A stretch of DNA of 33,404 nucleotides from Candidatus Omnitrophota bacterium. GTDB taxonomy: Bacteria; Omnitrophota; Gorgyraeia; Gygaellales; Profunditerraquicolaceae. Position numbers and translations under genes: made by a program. The DNA is taken from positions 1-33,404 of the forward strand of contig WOZK01000033.1 of the NCBI GenBank assembly GCA_011620275.1. Direction: 5' to 3'. This document shows positions 9,186-20,091 of the stretch, one piece after another. Under the pieces are notes generated by a model. The model did no database searches and was not told the origin of the DNA. It saw nothing but the letters and a program-made list of their open reading frames with translations. Within the stretch, counting starts at the first letter, position 1. Every line of letters starts with the position of its first letter.

Positions 9186-9310
9186 TATTTTGCCTCCGGA
9201 CAACGCACGGCAAAATAGTCTACGGTCCATAGGCCACGGAAATTCCGCGAAACAAATCCATATTTCTTCTTGCTGCGGAGTGTCGATCAGGGGACGTCGG
9301 CTTCTGTATA

Positions 9311-9339
9311 TTGACACCCCGCAGAAACTACTATATAAT
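9311..9339 (+). promoter_or_regulatory. Consensus sigma70-type promoter upstream of lysS
   Basis: TTGACA (9311-9316), 17-nt spacer, TATAAT (9334-9339): exact match to the consensus hexamers; 48 nt before the lysS ATG. Confidence 0.8.
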
Positions 9340-9387
9340 TATCTATCTTATATATACAAATCGCCGACAACCTTTAAGGAATGAATA

Positions 9388-10854
9388 ATGGACATACAAG
9401 AATTGATCGCGCAAAGAGAGGAAAAACTGGCCGCGCTGCGGAAAGAGGGATTCTCCGGTTATGATAAGGCCTCAGCCGGCGTCGGGCGCGTAAGCGTTCC
9501 CGATGCTTTGGCCTCTCCGGAAGGAAGCAGGGTTTGTATTTGCGGCAGAGTTACCGCCAAGCGTTCCCACGGCAAAGTGTCTTTCGTGGACCTGCGTGAT
9601 GCCGGCGGCAGGATACAGCTTTACCTGCGTTCGGACGCCTTCGACGGCAAAGACTTGGCGCTGCTCGGACAGTTCGATATCGGGGATATCCTGGAGGTTT
9701 GCGGAGAGATATTCAAGACGCACTCCGGGGAGATCACCGTTAAGGTCGTTAAAATGTCCATGCTTTCCAAGGCTTTGAGGCCGTTGCCGGAGAAGTGGCA
9801 CGGGCTCAAGGACGTCGAGATACGTTACAGGCAGCGTTACCTCGACCTGATAGCCAACGAAGAGGTCCGCGGAGTATTCAAGGCCAGGGCCAAGATCACC
9901 GGTTTCATCCGTTCTTTCCTGGACGGCAGAGGGTTCCTGGAAGTAGAGACTCCCATGATGCATTCTATCCCCGGGGGAGCGGCCGGCCGGCCGTTCAAGA
10001 CGCACCACAATGAATACGATATGCCGCTTTACCTGCGCATAGCCCCCGAGCTTTATCTGAAGAGGCTGTTGGTGGGCGGTTTCGAGAAGGTCTATGAGAT
10101 AAACCGCAGTTTCCGTAACGAAGGCGTATCCACCAGGCACAACCCTGAATTCACCATGCTGGAGGTTTATGCCGCTTACGAGGATTACTCTTCAATGATG
10201 CGGCTTTGCGAGGAGATGATTTGCGGGCTGGTGAAAGAACTGCACGGCGGCAGCAAATTCGTTTTCCAGGGCAAGGAGATAGACGTATCCACCCCCTGGA
10301 GAAGGGTTTCTTTCGCCGACACGGTAAAGGAACGGTTCGGCATCCTGCCTTCCGACGGAGCGGAGGAGATGCTCGCTAAACTGCACGCCGGCGGGGTGGC
10401 AAGAAGCGCGAACCGCCTGAGCCGTTCGCAAGTCACCAAGATCATCGAGGACATCCTGGAAGAAGGGATGACCCCGAACCCCACTTTTGTCACCGATTAT
10501 TTTACCAGTATGTGTCCCCTGGCCAGGACCAAAGCGGACAATCCGCTTTTATCGGAGCGTTTCGAGCTTTTTATCTCCGGGATGGAGACAGGCAACGCCT
10601 ATTCGGAGCTGAACGACCCGCAGGAACAGAATGCGCGTTTCCGCGAGGAAACGGCGGAGGCCGGACCGGAAGACGAGAAATCGGTTGACGAGGATTATGT
10701 TGTCGCTCTGGGACACGGTATGCCGCCTGCCGGAGGGCTGGGCATAGGCATAGACCGTCTGGTAATGCTGTTGACCGATAAACCTTCGATTCGGGACGTT
10801 ATTCTTTTTCCGCTGCTGCGGCCGGAGAAGACTACGGAGGAACCGCCGGCATGA
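9388..10854 (+). CDS. lysS: Lysyl-tRNA synthetase, class II
   Basis: Class II motifs (RYRQRYLDLIANEEV, FRNEGVSTRHNPEFTMLEVYAAYEDY, GLGIGIDRLVMLLTDKPSIRDVILFPLLRP); 488 aa. Confidence 0.97.
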   Translation: MDIQELIAQREEKLAALRKEGFSGYDKASAGVGRVSVPDALASPEGSRVCICGRVTAKRSHGKVSFVDLRDAGGRIQLYLRSDAFDGKDLALLGQFDIGDILEVCGEIFKTHSGEITVKVVKMSMLSKALRPLPEKWHGLKDVEIRYRQRYLDLIANEEVRGVFKARAKITGFIRSFLDGRGFLEVETPMMHSIPGGAAGRPFKTHHNEYDMPLYLRIAPELYLKRLLVGGFEKVYEINRSFRNEGVSTRHNPEFTMLEVYAAYEDYSSMMRLCEEMICGLVKELHGGSKFVFQGKEIDVSTPWRRVSFADTVKERFGILPSDGAEEMLAKLHAGGVARSANRLSRSQVTKIIEDILEEGMTPNPTFVTDYFTSMCPLARTKADNPLLSERFELFISGMETGNAYSELNDPQEQNARFREETAEAGPEDEKSVDEDYVVALGHGMPPAGGLGIGIDRLVMLLTDKPSIRDVILFPLLRPEKTTEEPPA

Positions 10855-12041
10855 ACACGGCCCTCTTTGTCAGCCTGCGTTATCTGTTCACCGCCAGAAA
10901 AGAAAAATTCATTTCTTTGATCAGCCTGATCTCGGTGCTTGGTATAGCCATAGGAGTAATGGCGCTGATTATCGTTATAGCGGTAATGACGGGTTTCGAC
11001 CAGGACCTGAAGGCAAAGATAATCGGCAATTATTCCGACATCATCATCTCTTCTTACCGTGGCATAGAAGAGGCCGGTTACTCCAGGCTGGAGAAGAAGA
11101 TAATGTCCGACAGGCGCGTGCGCGCGGTCAGCCCGTATCTGCAGGGGCAGGCTTTATTGAAGGACGCGGAGAGGCTTTTCGCCGTGGCTGTGCGCGGAGT
11201 GGATCCCGGGAGTCTCGGCAAGGTGAGCGGGTTCCTCGGATACCTGAAACAGGGCAGATTCCCGGAGCCTTCGGAAAAAGGAATGGTGTTGGGCAGCGAA
11301 CTCGCCAAATTTCTGAACGTCGGACTGGATTCGCAGCTGACCGTCTATTCACCGCTGGGGAAGCAGTATCAGTTCAGGGTGTGCGGTATCTTCAACTCCG
11401 GCATGTACGACTATGATATGAATTTGGCTTTCACCGGCATCAAGACCGCTCAGGAACTCCTCGACTCGGGGAATCGCCTGACCGCGCTGGCGGTTAAACT
11501 GGACAGGTTGGAGTCGGCCGCAAGGGTCAAGGCCGCTCTTGAGCGCGATCTGGGAGCAGAATATAGCGTCAACACCTGGATGGACGTGAACCGGAATTTT
11601 CTCGCCGCCCTGCAGTTGGAGAAGATCACCATGTTCATTATCCTGACTTTAATAATATTGGTGGCGTCGTTTAACATCATCAGTACGCTTATAGTGATGG
11701 TGGTGGATAAGACCCGCGACGTGGGCATACTCAAGGCGCTGGGCATGACCTCCCGGCAGGTGAAAAAGATATTTATTTATGCCGGGGCGATGATCGGCGG
11801 GCTGGGGATAGCGCTCGGCGCGGGCAGTGGACTTCTGGTCTGCGCGCTTTTGAAGAAATACCGCTTCATAAGACTGCCGCAGGATATTTATTATCTCGAT
11901 CATCTCCCGGTGGCGGTGGATGTCTGGCCGGACGTGGTAATGATCGTCGGCTGCGCCGCAGCCATCGTGATGGCGGCCACTCTTTATCCGGCGGTCAAGG
12001 CCGCGCGCCTGGAACCTGTGGAGGCAATACGTTATGAATAA
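10851..12041 (+). CDS. Lipoprotein-releasing ABC transporter permease (LolC/LolE family)
   Basis: N-terminal FVSLRYLFTARKEKFISLISLISVLGIAIGVMALIIVIAVMTGF; C-terminal FtsX-type TM block with KTRDVGILKALGMTSRQV. Confidence 0.92.
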   Translation: MNTALFVSLRYLFTARKEKFISLISLISVLGIAIGVMALIIVIAVMTGFDQDLKAKIIGNYSDIIISSYRGIEEAGYSRLEKKIMSDRRVRAVSPYLQGQALLKDAERLFAVAVRGVDPGSLGKVSGFLGYLKQGRFPEPSEKGMVLGSELAKFLNVGLDSQLTVYSPLGKQYQFRVCGIFNSGMYDYDMNLAFTGIKTAQELLDSGNRLTALAVKLDRLESAARVKAALERDLGAEYSVNTWMDVNRNFLAALQLEKITMFIILTLIILVASFNIISTLIVMVVDKTRDVGILKALGMTSRQVKKIFIYAGAMIGGLGIALGAGSGLLVCALLKKYRFIRLPQDIYYLDHLPVAVDVWPDVVMIVGCAAAIVMAATLYPAVKAARLEPVEAIRYE

Positions 12042-12765
12042 TCCCGGCGCTCCGGGCGCGCTGGAAACGAGGAATATCCACAAGGCTTATTGTCATTCCG
12101 GCAGCGACCTGCAGATCCTCAAGGGCATAAATTTGTTTCTTCCGGCCGGCAGTTTCACGGCCCTGGTCGGGCCGTCGGGAGCAGGGAAATCGACCCTTCT
12201 GCATATACTCGGGGGGCTGGACAGGCCTACTCAGGGGGAGGTACTGGTCGGCGGCAGGAACATTTACGGTATGGACGATGCCGCGCTTTGCGCCCTGCGC
12301 GCGAGCAGAATAGGGTTCATTTTTCAGTTTTACCATCTGCTTCCGGAATTCACGGTTCTGGAGAACGTGATGCTGACGGCGCACATCGCCGGCGGACGGT
12401 CGTCTTTCGAGACGGAAAAAGATGCTAAGGAACTGCTCCGTTCGGTGGGAATGGAAAAGCGCGCGTCGCATTTTCCTTCTCAGCTTTCCGGAGGGGAACA
12501 GCAGAGGGCGGCGGTCGCCAGGGCTTTGATAAACAGGCCGGAGTTTCTGTTGTGCGACGAGCCCACCGGTAACCTGGATTCTGTTTCCGGGGCGGAAGTC
12601 ACCGATCTTTTGAAGAGGATAAACAAGGAGAGAGGCACTACCCTGGTTTTGGTGACCCATAATCAGGAACTCGCGCGCGTTGCCGGAACGGTCTATTCGC
12701 TGAGGGACGGTCTGTTGCACGCAACAAAAGAGGTCCACGCTTCGCAGACCGCAGCCCATAGATGA
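12034..12765 (+). CDS. ABC transporter ATP-binding protein, LolD-like
   Basis: GPSGAGKSTLLHILGGLDRPTQGEV, LSGGEQQRAAVARALINRPEFLLCDEPTGNLD, LVTHNQELA. Confidence 0.92.
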   Translation: MNNPGAPGALETRNIHKAYCHSGSDLQILKGINLFLPAGSFTALVGPSGAGKSTLLHILGGLDRPTQGEVLVGGRNIYGMDDAALCALRASRIGFIFQFYHLLPEFTVLENVMLTAHIAGGRSSFETEKDAKELLRSVGMEKRASHFPSQLSGGEQQRAAVARALINRPEFLLCDEPTGNLDSVSGAEVTDLLKRINKERGTTLVLVTHNQELARVAGTVYSLRDGLLHATKEVHASQTAAHR

Positions 12766-12775
12766 TCGCGACGCG

Positions 12776-12801
12776 CGGCGGAGTTAACGCCGGATTTTTT
12801 T
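12776..12801 (+). terminator. Possible intrinsic terminator after lolD
   Basis: CGGCG-GAGTTAA-CGCCG then GA and 7 T; stem only 5 bp. Confidence 0.4.
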
Positions 12802-12849
12802 AACTGCGTCCGCCGATTGTCGAACAGGGCTATTTCTTGATTTAATCAA

Positions 12850-12890
12850 ACCGCAGAAACCCCGGGCTGAAGCCCGGGGAGGATTCATTA
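12850..12890 (+). repeat. GC-rich hairpin repeat, CCCCGGGCTGAAGCCCGGGGAGGATTCATTA type
   Basis: 9-bp perfect inverted repeat 12860-12879 followed by AGGATTCATTA; related copy at 31337-31426. Confidence 0.75.
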
Positions 12891-12910
12891 TTTTAATGTA
12901 GGAGGAAGTA

Positions 12911-13786
12911 ATGAAAATCTATATCAACGGAAAGTATTACGGGAGAGAAGATGCCAGAATATCCGTATTCGACCACGGTTTCCTTTACGGCGACGGGGTG
13001 TTCGAAGGCATTCGTTCTTATAACTGTCTGGTTTTCAAGCTTAAGGAGCATATCGACCGTTTATACGAATCAGCGCACACCATCATGCTTGACATCGGGA
13101 TGACCAAACAGGAAATGATCAAGGCGGTGCTCGACACTTTGAAGGCCAATAAGCTCAAGGATTCTTATATCAGGCTGGTGGTCAGCCGCGGGACGGGAGA
13201 TCTCGGCATGGACCCGCGCAAGTGCACGGGGAAACCGGCTGTGATTATCATCGCCGACAAGATAACTCTTTATCCGGAAAGGTATTACAAAGATGGGTTG
13301 ACGATCGTCACCGTGCCTACGGTGCGCAATATGCCGGAAGCGTTGAATCCGCAGATCAAATCGCTGAATTATCTCAATAACATACTGGCCAAGATTGAAG
13401 CGGTAAACGCGGGCTGCGAAGAGGCGATCTTGCTTGATGCCCTCGGGTTCGTGGCGGAGTGCACGGGAGACAACATATTCATCGTCAAGAACGGCGGTCT
13501 TTACACGCCGCCGCAGTGCATGGGCACCTTGCGCGGTATCACCAGGGATTCCGTGATAGAACTCGCCAGGAAAAACCGCATACCGGTGCACGAGCACGTG
13601 CTTACCAGGCATGAGGTTTATATCTCCGATGAATGTTTTCTCACCGGCACTGCCGCCGAGATCATCCCGGTGGTCAAGATAGACGGGCGCGTCATCGGCA
13701 GCGGCAAACCCGGCCCGACTACCAGAAAGCTAATCGGAAAATTCCATACTATCACCGCCAAAGACGGAGTGAGATACAAAATATAA
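12911..13786 (+). CDS. ilvE: Branched-chain-amino-acid aminotransferase (class IV PLP fold)
   Basis: FDHGFLYGDGVFEGIRSYN, SLNYLNNILAKIEA, ILLDALGFVAECTGDNIFIV, LTRHEVYISDECFLTGTAAEIIPV. Confidence 0.93.
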   Translation: MKIYINGKYYGREDARISVFDHGFLYGDGVFEGIRSYNCLVFKLKEHIDRLYESAHTIMLDIGMTKQEMIKAVLDTLKANKLKDSYIRLVVSRGTGDLGMDPRKCTGKPAVIIIADKITLYPERYYKDGLTIVTVPTVRNMPEALNPQIKSLNYLNNILAKIEAVNAGCEEAILLDALGFVAECTGDNIFIVKNGGLYTPPQCMGTLRGITRDSVIELARKNRIPVHEHVLTRHEVYISDECFLTGTAAEIIPVVKIDGRVIGSGKPGPTTRKLIGKFHTITAKDGVRYKI

Positions 13787-13816
13787 CGCCGTCCGGCGCG
13801 GGGGGAAGGACGTTTT

Positions 13817-14347
13817 ATGCTTTGCGATATTTGCGGTAAAAACCAGGCGACGGTGCATCTGACCGAGATCGTGGACGACCAGATGAGCGAACTGCATCTT
13901 TGCGAGGAATGCGCCAGGAACAAAAGCGCGCAGATGGAGCAGCAGTTCGGTTTGAGCGATATACTCGCCGGGATGGCGGATTTCGACAAGCCGCAGAAAG
14001 CGGCGGAGACCGTCTCTTTGAAATGTCCGAATTGCGGGTTGACTTACGCCGAATTCAAAAAGATAGGCAGGCTGGGGTGCGGCGATTGTTATGCCGCCTT
14101 CCGCCAGTACCTGGCGCCTTTGCTGAAACGCATACACGGTTCGGCAAGGCATTCCGGTAAGTTTCCGCTCAACCAGGAGCAGAGAACGGAACATCCGCGC
14201 GCCAAAAACGAATTGCAGGAACTGCGCCGCAGGCTTTTAAAGGCGGTGGAGCGGGAGGATTTCGAGGAAGCGGCCGGGCTGCGGGACAGGATAAGGGAAA
14301 TGGAAGACAACCAGAAACGGCAGGCAACGGACGGCGAGGGGCAATGA
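13817..14347 (+). CDS. mcsA: McsA-like protein (zinc-finger + UVR domain, activator of McsB)
   Basis: CDICGKNQATVHL...CEECA, CPNCG...GRLGCGDCY, C-terminal UVR motif AVEREDFEEAAGLRDRIREME; directly precedes mcsB. Confidence 0.93.
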   Translation: MLCDICGKNQATVHLTEIVDDQMSELHLCEECARNKSAQMEQQFGLSDILAGMADFDKPQKAAETVSLKCPNCGLTYAEFKKIGRLGCGDCYAAFRQYLAPLLKRIHGSARHSGKFPLNQEQRTEHPRAKNELQELRRRLLKAVEREDFEEAAGLRDRIREMEDNQKRQATDGEGQ

Positions 14348-15396
14348 ATCTTAACGATCTTCTTAATCATACGAGCGAATGGCTGAAAGGGACCGGGACT
14401 AATTCCGATATCGTCATCTCCAGCCGGGTCCGGCTGGCGCGTAATATCGACAAAATACCTTTTCCCCACTGGGCGGGCAAGAAGCAGGCGGAGGCGGTGA
14501 TTGAAAAAGCCAAGGCGTTGATGGAAAACGTGGATTTTCTTAAGAGCACCTCGTTTCTCGGTATGTCCGAGCTCGACTCGGTGGATAAACAGTTCCTGGT
14601 AGAGCGGCATTTGATGTCCCACGAATTGAGCCAGAAGCCGAACTGCAAGGCGTTGATCGTGGAGAACAACGAAGTCCTTTCAGTAATGGTCAACGAGGAG
14701 GACCACCTGCGCATACAGGTGATGCAATCCGGCTTCAATCTAAAAGGCGCCTGGGATATAGTCAACGGTCTTGACGACGCGATATCCCGCGAGATCCAAT
14801 ACGCTTTTTCCCGCGAGTGGGGATATCTGACCGCTTGCCCCACAAATGCCGGGACCGGGATGCGGGGCTCGGTGATGTTGCACCTGCCGGCTTTGGTAAT
14901 GTTAAATCAGATAAACAGGGTGCTCGCCGCCATCGCCAAATTGAGTTTTACCACACGCGGTTTCTACGGCGAAGGCACGCAGGCCGCCGGTAATTTCTTT
15001 CAGATATCAAATCAGGTCTCCATGGGGCAGAGCGAGGAAGACCTTGTCGGCAACATAGACGGGTTGATCCGTCAGATCATCGAGCAGGAGGCCCAGGCCA
15101 GGGAGGCGCTGCTCGTCAGAGAAAAGGCGATGCTGGAGGACAGGGTGCATCGAAGTTTCGGGATACTGCGCAACGCCCACATCATTTCCAGCAAGGAGAC
15201 GATAGAACTGCTTTCCATGCTCAGGCTGGGTTGCGAACTGGGTATGATCGGGGACTTAAACCGCAGCGTCCTCAACGAACTTTTTATATTGATACAGCCT
15301 GCGCATTTACAAAAGCTGGAGAACAAAAAGCTTTCACCTGAGGATAGGGACGTCAAGCGCGCGGAGATCATCAGGGGAAAATTGAACGCCGTGTAG
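14344..15396 (+). CDS. mcsB: Protein-arginine kinase McsB
   Basis: SSRVRLARNIDKIPFP, VNEEDHLRIQ, RGFYGEGTQAAGNFFQISNQ, HRSFGILRNAHIISSKE; C-terminal RDVKRA matches the RDXXRA allosteric motif. Confidence 0.95.
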   Translation: MNLNDLLNHTSEWLKGTGTNSDIVISSRVRLARNIDKIPFPHWAGKKQAEAVIEKAKALMENVDFLKSTSFLGMSELDSVDKQFLVERHLMSHELSQKPNCKALIVENNEVLSVMVNEEDHLRIQVMQSGFNLKGAWDIVNGLDDAISREIQYAFSREWGYLTACPTNAGTGMRGSVMLHLPALVMLNQINRVLAAIAKLSFTTRGFYGEGTQAAGNFFQISNQVSMGQSEEDLVGNIDGLIRQIIEQEAQAREALLVREKAMLEDRVHRSFGILRNAHIISSKETIELLSMLRLGCELGMIGDLNRSVLNELFILIQPAHLQKLENKKLSPEDRDVKRAEIIRGKLNAV

Positions 15397-15403
15397 AAAA
15401 CGT

Positions 15404-15422
15404 CCCCTCGCGGAGGGGTTTT
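15404..15422 (+). terminator. Short intrinsic terminator/attenuator-like hairpin between mcsB and clpC
   Basis: CCCCTC-GCG-GAGGGG followed by TTTT. Confidence 0.6.
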
Positions 15423-15443
15423 GAATAATACAGGGAGGATAAA

Positions 15444-17851
<2,408 letters not shown>

Positions 17852-17855
<4 letters not shown>

Positions 17856-18640
17856 TGCTAAAGAATAAACTTTACATAATAGGCTCAAAAGTCCTGGCCT
17901 TGCTTTATTTCTTCGGCGGCCTGGCGATCCTTTCCGGCCGGGCACTGCGTTGGACCTTCCTGGCGCCCTTGAAACGCGGGCGCGTGCTGGAACAGTCGCG
18001 CAAGGCCGGAGTGGACAGCCTGCCGATCGTGGCGCTGATTTCCCTTTTCATCGGGATGATCTTCACTTTTCAGATCGCTTACCTGATGCAGAGGCTGGGT
18101 TCGGAGATGTACATAGCGACCATTGTGGCGCTTTCGCTGGTGCGCGAGCTGGGGCCGGTGATCACCGCCCTGATCGTGGCCGGCAGGGTGGGCGCCGCCA
18201 TAACCGCCGAGATCGGCTCCATGCAGGTAACGGAACAGATAGACGCCTTGCAGACCCTCTCGGTGAGCCCGGTCAAATATCTGGTTGTGCCCAGGCTGGT
18301 TGCACTGGCGCTGATGCTGCCGTTATTGACCCTTTACGCGGACATCATCGGCATTTTCGGCGGTTATCTGATCTGTGTTTACAAACTGGGCATATCTTCG
18401 ACCATATACACGAAAATGACTTTCGACGCCCTGCTTTTTAAAGATATTTTTACCGGGTTAGGCAAGACCATCGTATTCGGAATGGTTATAGCTTTGGTAA
18501 GCTGTTACGAAGGATTCAACGTTCAGGGCGGCTCGGAAGGGGTCGGCAGAGCCACTATGAAGGCGGTGGTAACGTCGTTCATTCTGATAATAGCGACGGA
18601 TTGTTTCTTCACCGCGCTGTTCTATTTCATTTTCCCGTAA
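17852..18640 (+). CDS. mlaE: MlaE-family ABC transporter permease
   Basis: MlaE signature [40 protein letters not shown]; start overlaps clpC stop. Confidence 0.93.
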
Positions 18641-18641
18641 A

Positions 18642-19433
18642 ATGATAGAGATCAAAAAGCTTCACAAGAGTTTCGGCGGCAGAAAGGTGCTGGACGGGAT
18701 CGATCTGAAGATACCGGAAGGCCGCACGCTGGTCATCATCGGGCGCTCCGGTTGCGGCAAGAGCGTTTTGCTCAAGCACATCATCGGCCTGCTGAAGCCG
18801 GATTCCGGCGGCGTCTTCGTGGACGGGGTGGACATTTCGCGCCTTAAGGAAGAGGAACTGGAGCGCGTCCGCCGGAGCATAGAGATGGTTTTTCAGGGCG
18901 GGGCCCTTTTTGATTCGCTTACCGTGGGAGAGAACGTCGGATTCCGCTATCTGGAGCACGGAGGCATGGAGAAGGGCGCCCTTAAGGAAAAGGTGCGTGA
19001 GTCGCTTGCGCTGGTGGGGCTTTATTCGATCGAGGAGATGATGCCTTCGGAACTGAGCGGCGGGATGAAGAAGAGGGTCGCGGTGGCCAGGGCGATATGC
19101 ACCGGCCCGAGGATAATACTTTACGACGAGCCGACTACCGGTTTGGATCCGATAACCGCCAGTTCCATAAACGGGCTGATACGCAGCCTGCACGACAGGC
19201 TGAAGGTGACCTCCATAGTGGTCACCCACGATATGAAAAGCGCTTATTCCATCGCGGACAGGATAGCTATGCTCTATGAGGGCAAAATAATCGCCGAAGG
19301 GACGCCCGCGGAGATTCAGCATTCGGCCGACCCGGTGGTTCAGCAGTTCATCAACGGTCTGTCCATCGGTCCTATAACCGACACCAGCTCCGTGCATTCC
19401 CGGAGCAAAATAGGGGGAGAACATGAGGGTTGA
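18642..19433 (+). CDS. mlaF: MlaF-family ABC transporter ATP-binding protein
   Basis: GRSGCGKSVLLKHIIGLLKPDSG, LSGGMKKRVAVARAI, DEPTTGLDPITA. Confidence 0.93.
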   Translation: MIEIKKLHKSFGGRKVLDGIDLKIPEGRTLVIIGRSGCGKSVLLKHIIGLLKPDSGGVFVDGVDISRLKEEELERVRRSIEMVFQGGALFDSLTVGENVGFRYLEHGGMEKGALKEKVRESLALVGLYSIEEMMPSELSGGMKKRVAVARAICTGPRIILYDEPTTGLDPITASSINGLIRSLHDRLKVTSIVVTHDMKSAYSIADRIAMLYEGKIIAEGTPAEIQHSADPVVQQFINGLSIGPITDTSSVHSRSKIGGEHEG

Positions 19434-20052
19434 GAAGTCTAATCTCGAGTTGAAAGTCGGCGTTTTTGTCGCCGTGGGGCTGTTGATACTGGTCGTTTTC
19501 ATACTGCTGATAGGCGATTTCAAGACCCTTAGTTCGGGGTACCGTCTTAATTTCACTTTTCATTTCATAAACGGTGTGAAGATAGGGGCGCCGGTGCGTT
19601 TCGCCGGAGTGGACGTCGGAGAGGTTAAGAATATATCCCTGGTCACGGATGGGGCTTCCACCTCCGTCAACGTATCGGTATGGGTGAAGAAAGAAGTCAG
19701 GATCCCTGCCGATTCCAGGGTCTGGGTGAACACCCTCGGCCTGCTCGGGGAGAAATACGTAGAGATTATGCCGGGCACCAACTCTGCCGCCGCGCTTGAG
19801 CCCGATTCGGTGGTCAAAGGCAACGACCCGCTGGCGATGCACGAGGTGACCGAAACCGCCGGCGTTCTGGTAAACGACATTCAGGATGCGCTTAACAGGA
19901 TTAAACGGGGGGAGGGCACGCTCGGGCGTCTTTTGTTCGACGATACCCTTTACCGGGAAGTGGACGCGCTTGTGATAGACATAAGGAGAAATCCCTGGAA
20001 ACTGTTCTGGAAAACCAAGGAGAAAAGCGTGCGCGCTCCTGCGGAGCGCTAA
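19423..20052 (+). CDS. mlaD: MlaD-family MCE domain protein
   Basis: Single N-terminal TM, one MCE domain (FHFINGVKIGAPVRFAGVDVGEVKNI, GLLGEKYVEIMPG). Confidence 0.92.
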   Translation: MRVEKSNLELKVGVFVAVGLLILVVFILLIGDFKTLSSGYRLNFTFHFINGVKIGAPVRFAGVDVGEVKNISLVTDGASTSVNVSVWVKKEVRIPADSRVWVNTLGLLGEKYVEIMPGTNSAAALEPDSVVKGNDPLAMHEVTETAGVLVNDIQDALNRIKRGEGTLGRLLFDDTLYREVDALVIDIRRNPWKLFWKTKEKSVRAPAER

Positions 20053-20091
20053 CGCGGTCCTCGGCAGATTCTCGAGAGGAGGCTGAAGATT

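Noticed and set aside
9186-9387. T-box or other aminoacyl-tRNA-responsive leader for lysS
   Set aside because: No T-box sequence or anti-terminator found; the promoter lies only 48 nt from the ATG, leaving too short a leader.
12776-12815. Attenuator with alternative pairing (CGGCGGA with CGCCG or TCCGCCG) upstream of ilvE
   Set aside because: Alternative stem exists on paper, but the terminator stem is only 5 bp and no leader peptide rich in Ile/Leu/Val was seen.
12817-12846. TTGTCG-18-TTTAAT promoter upstream of ilvE
   Set aside because: Only moderate match to both boxes; not strong enough without TSS data.
18627-19556. 309-aa minus-strand ORF opposite mlaF/mlaD
   Set aside because: Antisense to well-supported ABC/MCE genes; composition looks like a frame shadow.
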